From: Ensifer sp. IC3342
Lineage (GTDB): Bacteria > Pseudomonadota > Alphaproteobacteria > Rhizobiales > Rhizobiaceae
Length of the DNA stretch: 64,000 nt
Reading direction: 5' to 3'
Assembly (NCBI RefSeq): GCF_020193655.1
Contig: NZ_JADYVE010000002.1
Span: 310,001 to 374,000, forward strand
Below are positions 26,125-37,616 of this stretch, piece by piece. Positions within the stretch are counted from its first letter, which is position 1. Each line of letters begins with the position of its first letter. A model generated the notes under the pieces. It had not been told where the DNA came from. It worked only from the letters and a program-made list of their open reading frames with translations, and searched no databases. The position numbers were made by a program, and so were the translations under genes.

Positions 26125-27330
26125 TCAGCGCTCGGCGAGCGCCGGTTCGCCCTTCTTCTCGCGGATGAGATTGAGGAAGCGACGGAAGAGATAGTGGCTG
26201 TCCTGCGGGCCAGGCGAGGCTTCCGGATGGTGCTGGACCGAGAAGACCGGCTTGCCGTTGACGCGCAGGCCGCAGTTGGTGCCGTCGAAGAGCGAAATGT
26301 GAGTCTCTTCAATGCCTTCCGGCAGCGACTTTGAATCGACCGCGAAGCCGTGGTTCATCGAGACGATCTCGACCTTGCCGGTGGTGTGATCCTTGACCGG
26401 ATGGTTGGCGCCGTGGTGCCCCTGGTGCATCTTTTCGGTCTTGGCGCCGAGCGCCAGCGCCAGCATCTGGTGGCCAAGGCAGATGCCGAAGACCGGAATG
26501 TCGGACTTCAGGAGATCCTGGATCACCGGAACGGCGTATTCGCCGGTTGCGGCCGGGTCGCCCGGGCCGTTGGAGAGGAAGATGCCGTCCGGTTGCAGTG
26601 CCAGAACTTCTTCTGCACTGGTCTGTGCGGGGACGACCGTGACCCGGCAGTTGAGACCGGCGAAGAGCCGCAGGATGTTGCGCTTGACGCCGTAATCGAG
26701 GGCCACGACGTGATAGGCGGCGTCGGTTTCGCCGAGCGTCGAATAGCCCTTGTCCCACACCCAGGGCTTTTCGTTCCAGCGGGACGACTGGCCGGAGGTG
26801 GCGACCTTGGCGAGATCGAGACCTTCAAGACCGCTCCAGGCCTTGGCCTCTGCCTTCAACTGATCGATGTCGAAGACGCCGGCTCGGTCGTGGGCGATGA
26901 CAGCGTTCGGCATACCGTTTTCGCGGATCCAGGCAGTCAGCGCGCGCGTGTCGATGCCGCAAAGGCCGATGATGCCGCGCGCCTTCAACCACGCGTCGAG
27001 GTGCTTGGCAGCGCGGTAATTGGAGGGCTCGCTGATGTCGGCCTTGAAGATGACGCCGACTGCGCCGTGGCGGGCGGCCGGCGTCAGGTCCTCGATATCC
27101 TCGTCATTGGTGCCGATATTGCCGATATGCGGGAACGTGAAGGTGACGATCTGGCCGAGATAGGAGGGGTCGGTCAGGATCTCCTGGTATCCGGTCAGCG
27201 CCGTGTTGAAACAGACTTCGGCCTGAACCTTGCCGGTCGCGCCGATGCCCCTGCCTTCGATCACCGTGCCGTCGGCCAGCACGAGAAGGGCGGTGGGTTT
27301 CTGGGTTGTCCATGCGGGTGTCGCGTTCAT
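26125..27330 (-). CDS. carA: Carbamoyl-phosphate synthase small (glutaminase) subunit
   Basis: 401 residues. The N-terminal CarA domain starts around ALLVLADGTVIEGRGIG and includes FNTALTGYQEILTDPSYLGQ. The class I glutaminase domain has catalytic Cys in FGICLGHQMLALALGA and the His/Glu pair in VQHHPEASPGP. It releases ammonia from glutamine for CarB to make carbamoyl phosphate for arginine and pyrimidines. carB is not adjacent, which is normal in rhizobia. Divergent from yqeY-dnaG. Confidence 0.95.
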   Translation of the reverse strand: MNATPAWTTQKPTALLVLADGTVIEGRGIGATGKVQAEVCFNTALTGYQEILTDPSYLGQIVTFTFPHIGNIGTNDEDIEDLTPAARHGAVGVIFKADISEPSNYRAAKHLDAWLKARGIIGLCGIDTRALTAWIRENGMPNAVIAHDRAGVFDIDQLKAEAKAWSGLEGLDLAKVATSGQSSRWNEKPWVWDKGYSTLGETDAAYHVVALDYGVKRNILRLFAGLNCRVTVVPAQTSAEEVLALQPDGIFLSNGPGDPAATGEYAVPVIQDLLKSDIPVFGICLGHQMLALALGAKTEKMHQGHHGANHPVKDHTTGKVEIVSMNHGFAVDSKSLPEGIEETHISLFDGTNCGLRVNGKPVFSVQHHPEASPGPQDSHYLFRRFLNLIREKKGEPALAER

Positions 27331-27657
27331 CGTTCCTATCCCGTTGCGGCGGAAAGCGAGGCTTGAAAGCCGGTCGGTTCAGCGCCATTTCAATTTACAT
27401 GCGGCATGGCGCGCGGAAACCCCGCGAGAAAAGGTTCATGCCGATGTTCGTGCAGGTGCCGGAAAATAGCGAAAGGCCTCAGCCGGGTCAACCGGCAGCC
27501 AGGAATTGCAAGGAAATAAAATTCCTTATAATTCAATTGGTTGCGTAATCCGTTTGATTGCACCTGCCGCACTGGTTTAAGAGGACGACAACAACGACGT
27601 AATCGGACCGGTTCCGGGCACCAGCTCCGCGGGCCGGTTTCGACATGGAGTAAGGAC
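27331..27657. other. Divergent intergenic region (carA / yqeY)
   Basis: 327 bp. An AT-rich patch at 27505-27540 (GGAAATAAAATTCC, a short palindrome, then TTATAATTCAATTGG) probably contains promoter elements, with TATAAT present on the rightward strand. No RNA gene or repeat copy seen. Confidence 0.5.
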
Positions 27658-28107
27658 ATGCGCGACCACATCGCGAACGCATTGAAAGAGGCACTTAAGG
27701 CAAAGGACACGCGGCGCACATCGACCGTCCGGCTGATTCAGGCGGCGATCAAGGACCGCGACATTGCCAATCGCGGCCAGGGCAAGGATCCGGTCGGGGA
27801 TGACGAGATCATGCAGATCCTCGCCAAGATGATCAAACAGCGCGAAGAATCCGCCCGCATTTATGATGAGGGCGGGCGCCCCGAACTCGCCGAGCAGGAA
27901 CGTCAGGAAATCGCCGTTATCAACCAATTCCTGCCCGAACAGCTTTCCGAGGACAAGGTCAAGCAGGCCTGTGCCGCCATTGTCCAGGAGACGGGCGCCC
28001 ACGGCCTTCGCGACATGGGCAAGTGCATGAATGCGCTGAAGGAGCGCTATCCGGGCCAAATGGACTTCGCCAAGGCTTCCGGCCTCGTCAAGGAATTGCT
28101 GAAGTAA
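27658..28107 (+). CDS. GatB/YqeY domain protein
   Basis: 149 residues, ATG 27658 after GGAGTAAGGAC, which fixes the start. YqeY architecture: an N-terminal helical bundle (RDHIANALKEALKAKDTRRT) and a C-terminal domain related to the GatB tail (EQLSEDKVKQACAAIVQE, MGKCMNALKERYPGQMDF). It is thought to help tRNA-dependent amide transfer or aminoacyl-tRNA handling; in many bacteria it lies next to dnaG and rpoD, as here. Confidence 0.9.
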   Translation: MRDHIANALKEALKAKDTRRTSTVRLIQAAIKDRDIANRGQGKDPVGDDEIMQILAKMIKQREESARIYDEGGRPELAEQERQEIAVINQFLPEQLSEDKVKQACAAIVQETGAHGLRDMGKCMNALKERYPGQMDFAKASGLVKELLK

Positions 28108-28111
28108 GTCT

Positions 28112-28132
28112 ACGCCCGCTTTGCGGCGGGCG
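28112..28132 (+). terminator. Stem-loop after yqeY
   Basis: ACGCCCGC-TTTGC-GGCGGGCGT directly after the yqeY stop, without a long T-tract. It may be an attenuating or processing hairpin between yqeY and dnaG rather than a full terminator. Confidence 0.55.
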
Positions 28133-28277
28133 TATCGCCTTCCACGCCGGTGCCGACCGGCTTCTCGCTTCGGCGTGTGACATCTACCCTGTGAATTGCG
28201 GGCACCGCGGATCGCCGCTACGACTTCGCCCGCCCCTATTGCTTGTATGGGAGGCCCGCTAAGGGTATCGGCTATCC

Positions 28278-30266
28278 ATGCGCTTTTCACAGTCCTTCCT
28301 CGACGAGATACGCGATCGCGTTCCGATTTCGGACGTGGTCGGCAAGCGCGTCACCTGGGACCGGCGCAAGACCAATGTGTCACGCGGCGACTACTGGGCC
28401 TGTTGCCCCTTTCACGGCGAGAAGTCGCCGAGCTTCCATTGCGAGGACCGCAAGGGCCGCTATCACTGCTTCGGCTGCGGCGTTTCCGGCGACCACTTCC
28501 GCTTTCTGACGGACCTTGAAGGCCTGAGCTTCCCTGAAGCGGTGCAGCAGATTGCGGACATGGCCGGCGTCGCCATGCCGCAGCCCGACCCGCAGGCCGA
28601 GCGGCGCGAGAAGGAACGCACCAGCCTGCTCGACGTCATGGAAATGGCGACGCAGTTCTTCCAGGACCAGCTCCAGACGGCGAACGGCGCCAAGGCACGG
28701 GCCTATCTACGCGAGCGGGGGCTGACCGGGCGTACGATCGAGACGTTTCGATTGGGCTTTGCGCCCGACAGCCGCAATGCGCTCAAGGAATTTCTGGCCG
28801 GCAAGGGCGTCGGCAAGGAGCAGATCGAAGCCTGCGGTCTCGTCGTGCATGGGCCCGACGTGCCCGTCTCCTACGACCGTTTCCGCGATCGCATCATGTT
28901 TCCGATCCTTTCGGCGCGCGAGAAAGTGATCGCCTTCGGCGGCCGCGCCATGTCGCCGGACGCGCCGGCCAAATATCTGAATTCGAATGAGACGGAGCTC
29001 TTCCACAAGGGCAACGTGCTCTTCAATTTCGCGCGCGCTCGGCGGGCTTCGCAGGGCGCCGATGGGGCGGGCACGATCATCGCCGTCGAAGGCTACATGG
29101 ACGTGATCGCCCTCCATCAGGCCGGCATCGAGAATGCCGTGGCGCCGCTTGGAACCGCACTCACGGAAAACCAGCTCGATCTTCTCTGGAAGATGACGCC
29201 GCAGCCGGTGCTCTGCTTCGATGGCGACGGGGCGGGCATCCGCGCCGCCAACCGCGCGGTCGATCTGGCGCTTCCCCACTTGAAGCCCGGACGATCGGTC
29301 CGCTTCGCCATGCTTCCCGACGGCAAGGACCCGGACGATCTCGTCCGCCATGACGGGCGCGAACCTTTCGACAAGGTGCTCGGTAATGCGCGCTCGCTCG
29401 CTGAAATGGTGTGGCTGCGCGAAGTTCAGGGCGGCGCATTCGACACGCCGGAAAAACGCGCCGAACTCGAAGCGCGGCTGAGGCAGGTGACGTCCGTCAT
29501 CGCCGACGAAAGCGTGCGCCGCCACTATGGCCAGGACATGCGCGACCGCCTCAATGCCTTTCTGCAGGGCAGTGCGCCGTTCAGGAATGAACGGCGGCCG
29601 TTCGAGCGGGGCGGGCGCCAGAGTGCCAGAAGAACCGCGGCTCCCGATCCGGTTATGGGCGCGATTGTTGAAGCCGGCACTGCCGCCAGTTCCAAGCTTA
29701 ACCAGTTGTTGAAAGCGGACCGCTCGGTTCGCCCGCCAGTGCTGCGCGAAAGCGTTCTGGCGCTTACCATCGTCAACCATCCGCAATTGCTCTTCGATGA
29801 GTACGACGAGATATCGACCATCGAGTTCGATCACCACGATCTGCAGCGCTGCTGGGCGACGGTGTTGAATGCTGCAGCGGCAAACGGGCCGCGGCTGACG
29901 CGCGAGATCCTCATCGAGCAACTGGAGGCGGAGGGCTTCGCCACATTGATCGCGGCACTCGATCAGCAGGTCCGCTATGCCCGGCTGTGGACGGCAACGG
30001 TCGCGGCGGCGCCAGAGGATGCGCGCGAAGGTTACCTTCAGGCGCTTGCCCTCCACAGGCGCAGCAAAGCCCTCCATTGGCAGCGGCGCGAACTGGAGCG
30101 TGAACTGGCCCACGCCACCGAGGAGGGGGACCTCGAGGTCGTGCCGCAGTTGCTGAGGACGCTCCAGGAAGTCCAGCTCGAAGTGACGCGGCTTGAGAAC
30201 CAGGAAGCCATCATCGAAGGCTTCGGCGTGCTCTCCGGCCGAGTGAAGGGTCCGGCTGCGCGGTAG
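28278..30266 (+). CDS. dnaG: DNA primase
   Basis: 662 residues. The N-terminal CHC2-type zinc finger has CCPFHGEKSPSFHC and YHCFGCGVSGD (~38-65). The catalytic core with TOPRIM has IIAVEGYMDVIALHQAG (~255-275) and CFDGDGAGIRAANRAVD. A C-terminal helicase-binding domain (~480-650) is Arg/Glu rich. It makes RNA primers for replication. Length and order (yqeY-dnaG, with rpoD further downstream) fit the rhizobial macromolecular-synthesis region, here split by recQ and kbl-tdh. Confidence 0.95.
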   Translation: MRFSQSFLDEIRDRVPISDVVGKRVTWDRRKTNVSRGDYWACCPFHGEKSPSFHCEDRKGRYHCFGCGVSGDHFRFLTDLEGLSFPEAVQQIADMAGVAMPQPDPQAERREKERTSLLDVMEMATQFFQDQLQTANGAKARAYLRERGLTGRTIETFRLGFAPDSRNALKEFLAGKGVGKEQIEACGLVVHGPDVPVSYDRFRDRIMFPILSAREKVIAFGGRAMSPDAPAKYLNSNETELFHKGNVLFNFARARRASQGADGAGTIIAVEGYMDVIALHQAGIENAVAPLGTALTENQLDLLWKMTPQPVLCFDGDGAGIRAANRAVDLALPHLKPGRSVRFAMLPDGKDPDDLVRHDGREPFDKVLGNARSLAEMVWLREVQGGAFDTPEKRAELEARLRQVTSVIADESVRRHYGQDMRDRLNAFLQGSAPFRNERRPFERGGRQSARRTAAPDPVMGAIVEAGTAASSKLNQLLKADRSVRPPVLRESVLALTIVNHPQLLFDEYDEISTIEFDHHDLQRCWATVLNAAAANGPRLTREILIEQLEAEGFATLIAALDQQVRYARLWTATVAAAPEDAREGYLQALALHRRSKALHWQRRELERELAHATEEGDLEVVPQLLRTLQEVQLEVTRLENQEAIIEGFGVLSGRVKGPAAR

Positions 30267-30274
30267 GAGACCCG

Positions 30275-30450
30275 CCTGAGGCCGCCCCTCATCCCGCTGC
30301 CGCGACCTTCTCTCCGCAGGCGGGGAGAAGGGACGTTGCAGCGCCCTCTCGTCCACCGGGCCGTAACCATCGCGGTTAGGATTTGCGATTGAGTACAGTG
30401 CCGGCGGCGAGTCTACCCTCGCCCCGCTTGCGGGGAGAGGGCAGGGGGCG
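30275..30450. repeat. Pair of GC palindromes of rhizobial intergenic type
   Basis: Two related hairpins in the dnaG-recQ gap: CTTCTCTCCG-CAGG-CGGGGAGAAG and CCCTCGCCCCG-CTTG-CGGGGAGAGGG, preceded by CCCCTCATCCCGCTGCCG. This CTTCTCCCCGC...GCGGGGAGAAG form is a widespread intergenic palindrome in rhizobia. Distinct from the seven-copy mosaic element. Confidence 0.65.
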
Positions 30451-30548
30451 TTAGCTGCGAAGCGAGGCGATGCTCTCGTTCGAGTCTTCAAGCGGTTTAC
30501 ATCCCACCTGCCCAAACTCCATAATCAGCGCCCGACGAAAGCGATTCC

Positions 30549-32414
30549 ATGCCTCATAACGACAATGCTTCCGCCGCGCGCCTGTTCGAAAGCGAAGGCG
30601 TTGCCAATCCTCTCGACGTTCTGAAACGCGTCTATGGCTATTCCGCCTTCCGTGGCCAGCAGCAGGACGTGGTCGAGCATGTGGTAGCAGGCGGCGATGC
30701 GGTGGTGCTCTTCCCGACGGGGGCGGGCAAATCGCTCTGCTTCCAGATCCCGGCGCTTTGCCGAAGGGGCGTTGGCATCGTCGTATCACCGCTGATTGCC
30801 TTGATGCGCGACCAAGTCGAGGCGCTGAAGCAGCTCGGCATCCATGCCGCTGCGCTGAATTCCTCTCTGACCCGCGACGAGGCGATCGCGGTTCGCCGTG
30901 CGCTTTCGGCGGGCGCGCTCGACCTGTTCTATGTCACGCCGGAGCGCGCCGTCACTGACGGTTTTGCCGAAATGATCGGCGATATGGAGATTGCGCTGTT
31001 CGCGATCGACGAGGCCCATTGCGTCTCGCAGTGGGGCCACGATTTCCGGCCTGAGTATCGCGGCCTGGATTGTCTCGCGTCGCGCTTTCCCGGCGTGCCG
31101 CGCATCGCACTCACGGCCACGGCGGATCCGCATACCCGCGACGATATCGTCGAACGGCTGGCGCTCACCGGAGCGAAGGTCTTCACCACCAGCTTCGACC
31201 GGCCGAACATCGCCTATGAGATCGTCGAGCGTGACCAGCCGCGCCAGCAACTCCTCCGCTTCCTCTCCCGCTTCAAGGGATCGAGCGGCATCGTCTATTG
31301 CCTGTCGCGCGCCAAGGTCGAGGACACGGCGGAATGGTTGAATGCGCAAGGTGTGCGCGCACTTCCCTATCATGCCGGGATGGACCGCGTCCTGCGTGAT
31401 GCCCATCAGGACGCCTTCCTGAAGGAGGAGGACCTTTGCCTCGTTGCGACGGTCGCCTTCGGCATGGGAATCGACAAGCCGGATGTCCGCTACGTCGCCC
31501 ACCTCGATCTGCCGGGCTCGGTCGAAGCCTATTACCAGGAGACCGGGCGCGCGGGGCGCGACGGGTTGCCCTCGGAGGTCTGGATGGCCTATGGCATGGC
31601 CGATGTCATCCAGCGTCGGAGGATGATCGATGAGGGCGGCGCCGCGGAGGAGATCAAGCGCATCGAGCGGGCGAAGCTCAATGCGCTGCTTGCGATCTGC
31701 GAGACCGCGGGTTGCCGTCGGCAGGCTATCCTTGCGCATTTCGGCGAGACGCATCCCGGCCGCTGCGGCCATTGCGACACCTGCCTGAAGCCGGTGGAGA
31801 CCTGGGACGGTACCGAAGCCGCGATCAAGGCACTTGCAGCCGTCTATCGGACCGGCGAGCGCTTCGGCGCCGGCCACGTGATCGATGTGCTTATGGGCAC
31901 GGTCAACGAGAAAACCGAGCGCTTCGGTCATGTTGACATGCCGGTCTTCGGTGCCGGCAAGGATCTGCCGGCGCGCACGTGGCAATCGGTGTTCCGGCAG
32001 CTGCTCGCTGCCGGCATCGTCCGGGTCGATCATTCCGCCTTCGGGGCGCTCCAGCTCGAGCCCGAGGCGCGCGCTGTCTTCAAACGCGAGCGCCAGGTCT
32101 TCTTCCGCAAGGACAGGCCGACCTCTGGCAAGGCCGCCCGAACGGCGAAGTCCGGCGCGCAGCGCGAGAGAGCCGATCTCGCCGGTTCCGATCTCGAACT
32201 CTTCGAGCGCTTGCGCGCCGAGCGGTTCTCGATCGCCAAGGAACTGAACGTGCCACCCTATGTCGTCTTCCCGGACACGACGTTGATCGCGCTGGCGAAG
32301 CAGCGTCCGCGCGATTTCGACGACCTTCTCGACATTCCCGGGATCGGCGAGAGCAAGCGCGAGCGCTACGGCGAGGCATTCCTGGCCGTCATCGACGGCT
32401 ACCTCGACGGATAG
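30549..32414 (+). CDS. recQ: ATP-dependent DNA helicase RecQ
   Basis: 621 residues. Walker [18 protein letters not shown] (~55-70), DEAH box [18 protein letters not shown] (~150), motif [14 protein letters not shown]. An RQC zinc module follows with Cys in [19 protein letters not shown] and CDTC, and a C-terminal HRDC domain ([16 protein letters not shown]). It unwinds DNA 3'-5' in recombination repair. Monocistronic between dnaG and kbl. Confidence 0.95.
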   Translation: MPHNDNASAARLFESEGVANPLDVLKRVYGYSAFRGQQQDVVEHVVAGGDAVVLFPTGAGKSLCFQIPALCRRGVGIVVSPLIALMRDQVEALKQLGIHAAALNSSLTRDEAIAVRRALSAGALDLFYVTPERAVTDGFAEMIGDMEIALFAIDEAHCVSQWGHDFRPEYRGLDCLASRFPGVPRIALTATADPHTRDDIVERLALTGAKVFTTSFDRPNIAYEIVERDQPRQQLLRFLSRFKGSSGIVYCLSRAKVEDTAEWLNAQGVRALPYHAGMDRVLRDAHQDAFLKEEDLCLVATVAFGMGIDKPDVRYVAHLDLPGSVEAYYQETGRAGRDGLPSEVWMAYGMADVIQRRRMIDEGGAAEEIKRIERAKLNALLAICETAGCRRQAILAHFGETHPGRCGHCDTCLKPVETWDGTEAAIKALAAVYRTGERFGAGHVIDVLMGTVNEKTERFGHVDMPVFGAGKDLPARTWQSVFRQLLAAGIVRVDHSAFGALQLEPEARAVFKRERQVFFRKDRPTSGKAARTAKSGAQRERADLAGSDLELFERLRAERFSIAKELNVPPYVVFPDTTLIALAKQRPRDFDDLLDIPGIGESKRERYGEAFLAVIDGYLDG

Positions 32415-32738
32415 GCAGCCTCAGCCCGCCCCGTGGGCCGCACCGCATCTCGCGAGTGAAAATGTCGCCTGAGGCGCCCCTGGAGACAGAAAGTATCCGC
32501 AGGCGGCGCCCTGCGTGAAAGCCCCTGTCGTTTTCGCCGGTCCATGCGTTCCGGTCCTCCGAGGGCGCTGGAAATTGCTGCAAGAGGCGGGTTGTCGTGG
32601 TAGTCGTCTAACGCTCCAGTTAAGTTCGAAATCGAGCTTCGCAGGAGTCTATGCGCAGATTCAAGATGTCGGGTTCCACAGCGTGCGAAAGCGCGGTGCC
32701 CCGGTTCGAACGTCCTTCATACAGCGAGAGCGGCCGCC
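32415..32738. other. Intergenic leader region upstream of kbl
   Basis: 324 bp. GC-rich, with possible local stem-loops around 32470-32520 (GTCGCCTGAGGCG and GGCGCC segments). Because kbl-tdh yields glycine, a glycine riboswitch was looked for; the conserved aptamer cores were not found. No gene called. Confidence 0.5.
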
Positions 32739-33926
32739 ATGACCCAAGCCTTTCTGTCCCATCTTCGTTCCGAACTCGAAGGCCTGAAATCGGCCGGTCT
32801 CTATAAATCGGAGCGAGTCATCACCTCGAAGCAGGCGGGCGAAATCGAGGTGGCGTCCGGCGATCGCGTGTTGAACTTCTGCGCCAACAACTATCTCGGC
32901 CTGGCGGATAACGAAGAGCTTGCCGAGGCCGGCAAGAAGGCGCTCGATCGATACGGCTACGGCATGGCGTCGGTGCGCTTCATCTGCGGCACGCAGGAAG
33001 AGCACAAGCAGCTCGAAGCGCGCATCTCCTCTTTCCTCGGAATGGAGGATACGATCCTTTATTCCTCCTGCTTCGACGCCAATGGCGGGCTGTTCGAGAC
33101 TTTACTCGGAGAGGAAGACGCGGTCATCTCCGATGCGTTGAACCATGCTTCGATCATCGACGGCGTGCGCCTCTCCAAGGCGAAGCGCTTCCGTTACGCC
33201 AACAACGATATGGCGGCGCTCGAGGAGGAGTTGAAGAAGGCCGAAGGCAGCCGCTTCAAGCTGATCGCCACCGACGGCGTCTTCTCGATGGACGGCATCA
33301 TCGCCAACCTTCAGGGCGTGTGCGATCTCGCTGAGAAATACAATGCGATGGTCATGGTCGACGACAGCCATGCAGTCGGTTTCGTCGGCAAGCACGGCCG
33401 CGGATCCGCCGAGCATTGCGGCGTCGAGGGCAGGATCGATATCATCACCGGCACGCTCGGCAAGGCGCTTGGTGGCGCTTCCGGCGGCTACACCTCGGCC
33501 AAGGCCGAAGTCGTCGAATGGCTGCGGCAGCGCTCGCGGCCCTATCTTTTCTCCAACACGCTGGCACCCGTCATCGCCGCCGCTTCGCTCAAGGTTTTCG
33601 ATCTGATCGAGAACGGCGATGAGCTGCGCCAACGGCTTTACGCGAACGCCGCGCTGTTCCGCGCTGAAATGTCGAAGCTCGGCTTTACGCTTGCCGGCGA
33701 AGGGCATCCGATCATTCCCGTCATGCTCGGTGACGCGGCGCTCGCCCAGGAGATGGCCGCCCGGATGCTCGATAAGGGCGTCTATGTCATCGGCTTCTCC
33801 TTCCCGGTGGTGCCGCGGGGACAGGCGCGCATTCGCACCCAGATGTCGGCCGCCCACAGCGAGCAGGATGTCCGGCGCGCGATCGCGGTCTTCGAAGAGG
33901 TCGGTCGCGAACTTGGTGTGATTTGA
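32739..33926 (+). CDS. kbl: 2-amino-3-ketobutyrate CoA ligase (glycine C-acetyltransferase)
   Basis: 395 residues of the alpha-oxoamine synthase PLP family. [19 protein letters not shown] near residue 50, [50 protein letters not shown] and the PLP-lysine motif [16 protein letters not shown] near 245. It cleaves 2-amino-3-ketobutyrate with CoA to glycine and acetyl-CoA, the second step of threonine breakdown. tdh follows after 34 bp, making a kbl-tdh operon. Confidence 0.95.
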   Translation: MTQAFLSHLRSELEGLKSAGLYKSERVITSKQAGEIEVASGDRVLNFCANNYLGLADNEELAEAGKKALDRYGYGMASVRFICGTQEEHKQLEARISSFLGMEDTILYSSCFDANGGLFETLLGEEDAVISDALNHASIIDGVRLSKAKRFRYANNDMAALEEELKKAEGSRFKLIATDGVFSMDGIIANLQGVCDLAEKYNAMVMVDDSHAVGFVGKHGRGSAEHCGVEGRIDIITGTLGKALGGASGGYTSAKAEVVEWLRQRSRPYLFSNTLAPVIAAASLKVFDLIENGDELRQRLYANAALFRAEMSKLGFTLAGEGHPIIPVMLGDAALAQEMAARMLDKGVYVIGFSFPVVPRGQARIRTQMSAAHSEQDVRRAIAVFEEVGRELGVI

Positions 33927-33960
33927 GGAGTTAGGATGAGGGGCGAGTGAGGATCCTGCG

Positions 33961-34995
33961 ATGACGAACATGATGAAGGCGCTGGTCAAGACGAAGCCGG
34001 AAGTCGGTCTCTGGATGGAGCGGGTTCCCGTTCCGGAAGTAGGCCCCAACGATGTCTTGATCCGGGTGAAGAAGTCGGCGATCTGCGGCACCGACGTCCA
34101 CATCTGGAACTGGGACCAGTGGGCGCAAAAGACGATCCCTGTGCCGATGGTCGTCGGCCACGAGTTCATGGGCGAGATCGCCGAAGTCGGCTCCGCCGTT
34201 ACCAAGTATCACGTCGGTGAACGCGTTTCGGGCGAAGGCCACATCGTCTGCGGCAAGTGCCGTAATTGCCGGGCGGGCAGGGGGCACCTCTGCCGCAACA
34301 CGCTTGGCGTCGGCGTCAACCGTCCGGGCTCGTTCGGCGAGTTCGTCTGTATCCCGGAATATAATGTCGTGTCGATACCCGACGATGTGCCGGATGAGAT
34401 CGCCGCCATCTTCGATCCCTTCGGTAATGCGGTGCACACGGCGCTTTCCTTCGATCTCGTCGGCGAGGACGTGCTCGTCACCGGGGCGGGACCGATCGGT
34501 ATCATGGGCGCGCTCGTCGCTAAGCGCTCGGGCGCGCGCAAGGTAGTGATCACCGACATCAACCCGACGCGCCTCGCACTCGCCCGCAAGGTCGGCATCG
34601 ATTATGTCGTCGATGCGTCCAAGGAAAACCTCGCCGACGTGATGCGATCGATCGGCATGACCGAAGGTTTCGATGTCGGTCTCGAAATGTCGGGCGCGGC
34701 GCCGGCGTTCCGCGACATGATCGACAAGATGAACAATGGCGGCAAGATCGCCATCCTCGGCATAGCACCGGCTGGCTTCGAAATCGACTGGAACAAGGTC
34801 ATCTTCAAGATGCTCAACCTGAAGGGCATCTATGGCCGCGAAATGTTCGAGACCTGGTACAAGATGATCGCGTTCGTCCAAGGAGGCTTGGACCTCTCGC
34901 CAGTCATCACCCATCGGATCGGCATCGATGATTTCCGCGAGGGATTTGAGGCGATGCGGTCCGGAAACTCCGGCAAGGTCGTGATGGACTGGTAG
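33961..34995 (+). CDS. tdh: L-threonine 3-dehydrogenase
   Basis: 344 residues, zinc MDR alcohol-dehydrogenase type. Catalytic zinc ligands in [14 protein letters not shown] and [10 protein letters not shown]. The structural-zinc Cys cluster is [15 protein letters not shown]. The Rossmann NAD motif is [16 protein letters not shown]. It oxidises threonine to 2-amino-3-ketobutyrate for Kbl. ATG 33961 follows GGATCCTGCG; an ATG three codons later is possible. Confidence 0.95.
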   Translation: MTNMMKALVKTKPEVGLWMERVPVPEVGPNDVLIRVKKSAICGTDVHIWNWDQWAQKTIPVPMVVGHEFMGEIAEVGSAVTKYHVGERVSGEGHIVCGKCRNCRAGRGHLCRNTLGVGVNRPGSFGEFVCIPEYNVVSIPDDVPDEIAAIFDPFGNAVHTALSFDLVGEDVLVTGAGPIGIMGALVAKRSGARKVVITDINPTRLALARKVGIDYVVDASKENLADVMRSIGMTEGFDVGLEMSGAAPAFRDMIDKMNNGGKIAILGIAPAGFEIDWNKVIFKMLNLKGIYGREMFETWYKMIAFVQGGLDLSPVITHRIGIDDFREGFEAMRSGNSGKVVMDW

Positions 34996-35503
34996 GCGCC
35001 GCGAACGCGCGCGCCCGGATCAATTTGTGAGCCAAAACTGAATCTCGATCTCGTGGTAAGGCGGGCCGCAGGATGCTCCAGCGGCCGCCTTCCCGACTTC
35101 AGTCTCCGGAAAGCCGGCGCCACCCTTGTCTTTTTTTTGACCGCTCCTACATCTTGAGCGAAAGCTGATAAACAGCGCAAAAACCCGCGGAGAAGCGTTT
35201 TTTGCCGATTTACGCGGTTTTTCACCGGAAATGCTTGACGGGATCAAAAATTCTGGGAATCACCATTTCAAGCAGAAATGGCGACACGGACGGCGGATAG
35301 GAAAATCATGCCTGAGACGTTTCAGTGGCAGGGCTGTCGAAGCCTGCCCGCTCAACCGCGATCGCGATCGTGGTTAATCAGGAATTAAACATCATCCCGT
35401 TACGTCAGGGGAAATGATTCGGTGGCGGGTGCGCGGCGCCCGAACCTCGAAGCGGCATTGGCACCAGGCGCACGCTGGTTGCGACAAGGAAAGCGACGAA
35501 TAA
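34996..35503. other. Promoter/leader region of rpoD
   Basis: 508 bp without a credible gene. AT-richer patches at 35130-35280 include CTTGACGGGATC near 35232, a plausible -35 element, and a T8 run at 35130. The rpoD start is preceded by GGAAAGCGACGA. Multiple promoters would be expected for a housekeeping sigma gene; none can be fixed by eye. Confidence 0.5.
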
Positions 35504-37564
35504 ATGGCAACTAAAGTCAAAGAAAACGAAGAAGCAGACGTTGAACGCGAAGGCGCTCCGGACGGCCCGCTTCTCGACCTTTCGGACGACGCTGTCAAGA
35601 AGATGATCAAGGCCGCCAAGAAGCGCGGCTACGTGACGATGGACGAACTGAATTCAGTCCTGCCGTCCGAGGAAGTCACCTCCGAACAGATCGAAGACAC
35701 GATGGCCATGCTCTCCGACATGGGCATCAATGTCATCGAAGATGAAGAAGCCGAGGAAGCTGCCGGTGGCGGCGACGACGAAGACGGCGGCGATGACGGC
35801 GACGGCGAGGGCGGTGAACTCACCACCTCCGGCGGCACCGCGCTTGCGACCGGCAAGAAGAAGGAGCCGACCGATCGCACCGACGATCCGGTGCGCATGT
35901 ATCTGCGGGAGATGGGTTCGGTCGAACTTCTTTCCCGCGAAGGCGAAATTGCGATCGCTAAGCGCATCGAGGCCGGCCGCGAGACGATGATTGCCGGTCT
36001 CTGTGAGAGCCCGCTTACCTTCCAGGCGCTGATCATCTGGCGTGACGAACTGAACGAGGGTCAGACGCTTCTGCGCGAGATCATCGATCTCGAAACGACC
36101 TATTCCGGTCCCGAGGCGAAGGCTGCCCCGCAGTTCCAGAGCCCGGAAAAGATCGAGGCCGACCGCAAGGCGGCCGAAGAGAAGGAGAAGGTGCGCAAGA
36201 CGCGCGCGGCCGCTGCCAATGACGACGACATCACCAATGTCGGCGGCGATGGTCAGCCGCCCGAGGAAGAAGAAGAGGACGATGATGAATCGAACCTTTC
36301 GTTGGCCGCAATGGAAGCGGAACTGCGCCCGCAGGTGATGGAAACGCTCGACATCATCGCCGAGACCTACAAGAAGCTTCGCAAGCTGCAGGACCAGCAG
36401 GTGGAAGCACGCCTTGCCGCGACCGGCACGCTGTCGCCGGCGCAGGAGCGCCGCTACAAGGAGCTGAAGGACGAGCTGATCAAGGCGGTGAAGTCGCTGT
36501 CACTCAACCAGAACCGCATCGATGCGCTGGTCGAGCAGCTTTACGACATTTCGAAGCGCCTGATGCAGAACGAAGGCCGGCTGTTGCGCCTTGCAGAGTC
36601 CTACGGCGTCAAGCGCGACTCGTTCCTGGAACAGTATTCAGGCGCCGAGCTCGACCCGAACTGGATGAAGTCGATCAGCAATCTCGCCGGCAAGGGCTGG
36701 AAAGAGTTTGCCAAGGCCGAGAACCAGACGATCCGGGATATCCGCCAGGAGATCCAGAATCTCGCGACGGAAACCGGTATTTCCATCGCCGAGTTCCGCC
36801 GCATCGTTTCGATGGTCCAGAAGGGCGAGCGCGAAGCACGCATCGCCAAGAAGGAGATGGTCGAGGCCAATCTGCGTCTCGTCATTTCGATCGCCAAGAA
36901 GTACACGAACCGCGGCCTGCAATTCCTCGATCTCATCCAGGAAGGCAACATCGGCCTGATGAAGGCTGTCGACAAGTTCGAGTACCGCCGCGGCTACAAG
37001 TTCTCGACCTATGCCACCTGGTGGATCCGGCAGGCGATCACCCGTTCGATCGCCGACCAGGCCCGCACGATCCGCATTCCGGTGCACATGATCGAGACGA
37101 TCAACAAGATCGTTCGTACCTCGCGCCAGATGCTGCACGAGATCGGCCGCGAGCCGACGCCGGAGGAATTGGCCGAAAAGCTCGCCATGCCGCTCGAGAA
37201 GGTGCGCAAGGTGCTGAAGATCGCCAAGGAGCCGATCTCGCTCGAAACGCCGGTCGGTGACGAGGAAGATTCACACCTCGGCGATTTCATCGAGGACAAG
37301 AACGCGCTCTTGCCGATCGACGCCGCCATCCAGGCGAACCTGCGTGAAACGACGACCCGCGTTCTCGCTTCGCTGACGCCGCGCGAGGAGCGTGTGCTGC
37401 GCATGCGCTTCGGCATCGGCATGAACACGGACCACACGCTCGAAGAGGTCGGCCAGCAGTTCTCGGTTACCCGCGAACGTATCCGCCAGATCGAAGCGAA
37501 GGCGCTGAGAAAGCTCAAGCATCCGAGCCGGTCGCGCAAGCTGCGGTCGTTCCTCGACAGCTAA
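35504..37564 (+). CDS. rpoD: RNA polymerase primary sigma factor (sigma-70, SigA)
   Basis: 686 residues. Region 1.1 (~20-85) and a long acidic stretch (~85-115 and ~250-275, with runs of Asp/Glu) are followed by region 1.2 ([21 protein letters not shown]), the non-conserved region, and regions 2.1-2.4 ([20 protein letters not shown], then [20 protein letters not shown]). Regions 3 and 4 follow; 4.2 is the recognition helix [20 protein letters not shown]. Housekeeping sigma; the length matches rhizobial SigA. Strong terminator follows. Confidence 0.96.
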   Translation: MATKVKENEEADVEREGAPDGPLLDLSDDAVKKMIKAAKKRGYVTMDELNSVLPSEEVTSEQIEDTMAMLSDMGINVIEDEEAEEAAGGGDDEDGGDDGDGEGGELTTSGGTALATGKKKEPTDRTDDPVRMYLREMGSVELLSREGEIAIAKRIEAGRETMIAGLCESPLTFQALIIWRDELNEGQTLLREIIDLETTYSGPEAKAAPQFQSPEKIEADRKAAEEKEKVRKTRAAAANDDDITNVGGDGQPPEEEEEDDDESNLSLAAMEAELRPQVMETLDIIAETYKKLRKLQDQQVEARLAATGTLSPAQERRYKELKDELIKAVKSLSLNQNRIDALVEQLYDISKRLMQNEGRLLRLAESYGVKRDSFLEQYSGAELDPNWMKSISNLAGKGWKEFAKAENQTIRDIRQEIQNLATETGISIAEFRRIVSMVQKGEREARIAKKEMVEANLRLVISIAKKYTNRGLQFLDLIQEGNIGLMKAVDKFEYRRGYKFSTYATWWIRQAITRSIADQARTIRIPVHMIETINKIVRTSRQMLHEIGREPTPEELAEKLAMPLEKVRKVLKIAKEPISLETPVGDEEDSHLGDFIEDKNALLPIDAAIQANLRETTTRVLASLTPREERVLRMRFGIGMNTDHTLEEVGQQFSVTRERIRQIEAKALRKLKHPSRSRKLRSFLDS

Positions 37565-37590
37565 GCCAAGCGCTATAGAGATGTCAAAAG

Positions 37591-37616
37591 AGCCGGGCTT
37601 CGCGCCCGGCTTTTTT
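37591..37616 (+). terminator. Rho-independent terminator of rpoD
   Basis: AGCCGGGC-TTCGCG-CCCGGCT followed by TTTTTT, 27 bp after the rpoD stop. Confidence 0.9.

Noticed and set aside
32415..32738. Glycine riboswitch upstream of kbl
   Set aside because: Expected from the pathway, but the conserved aptamer segments could not be found in order.
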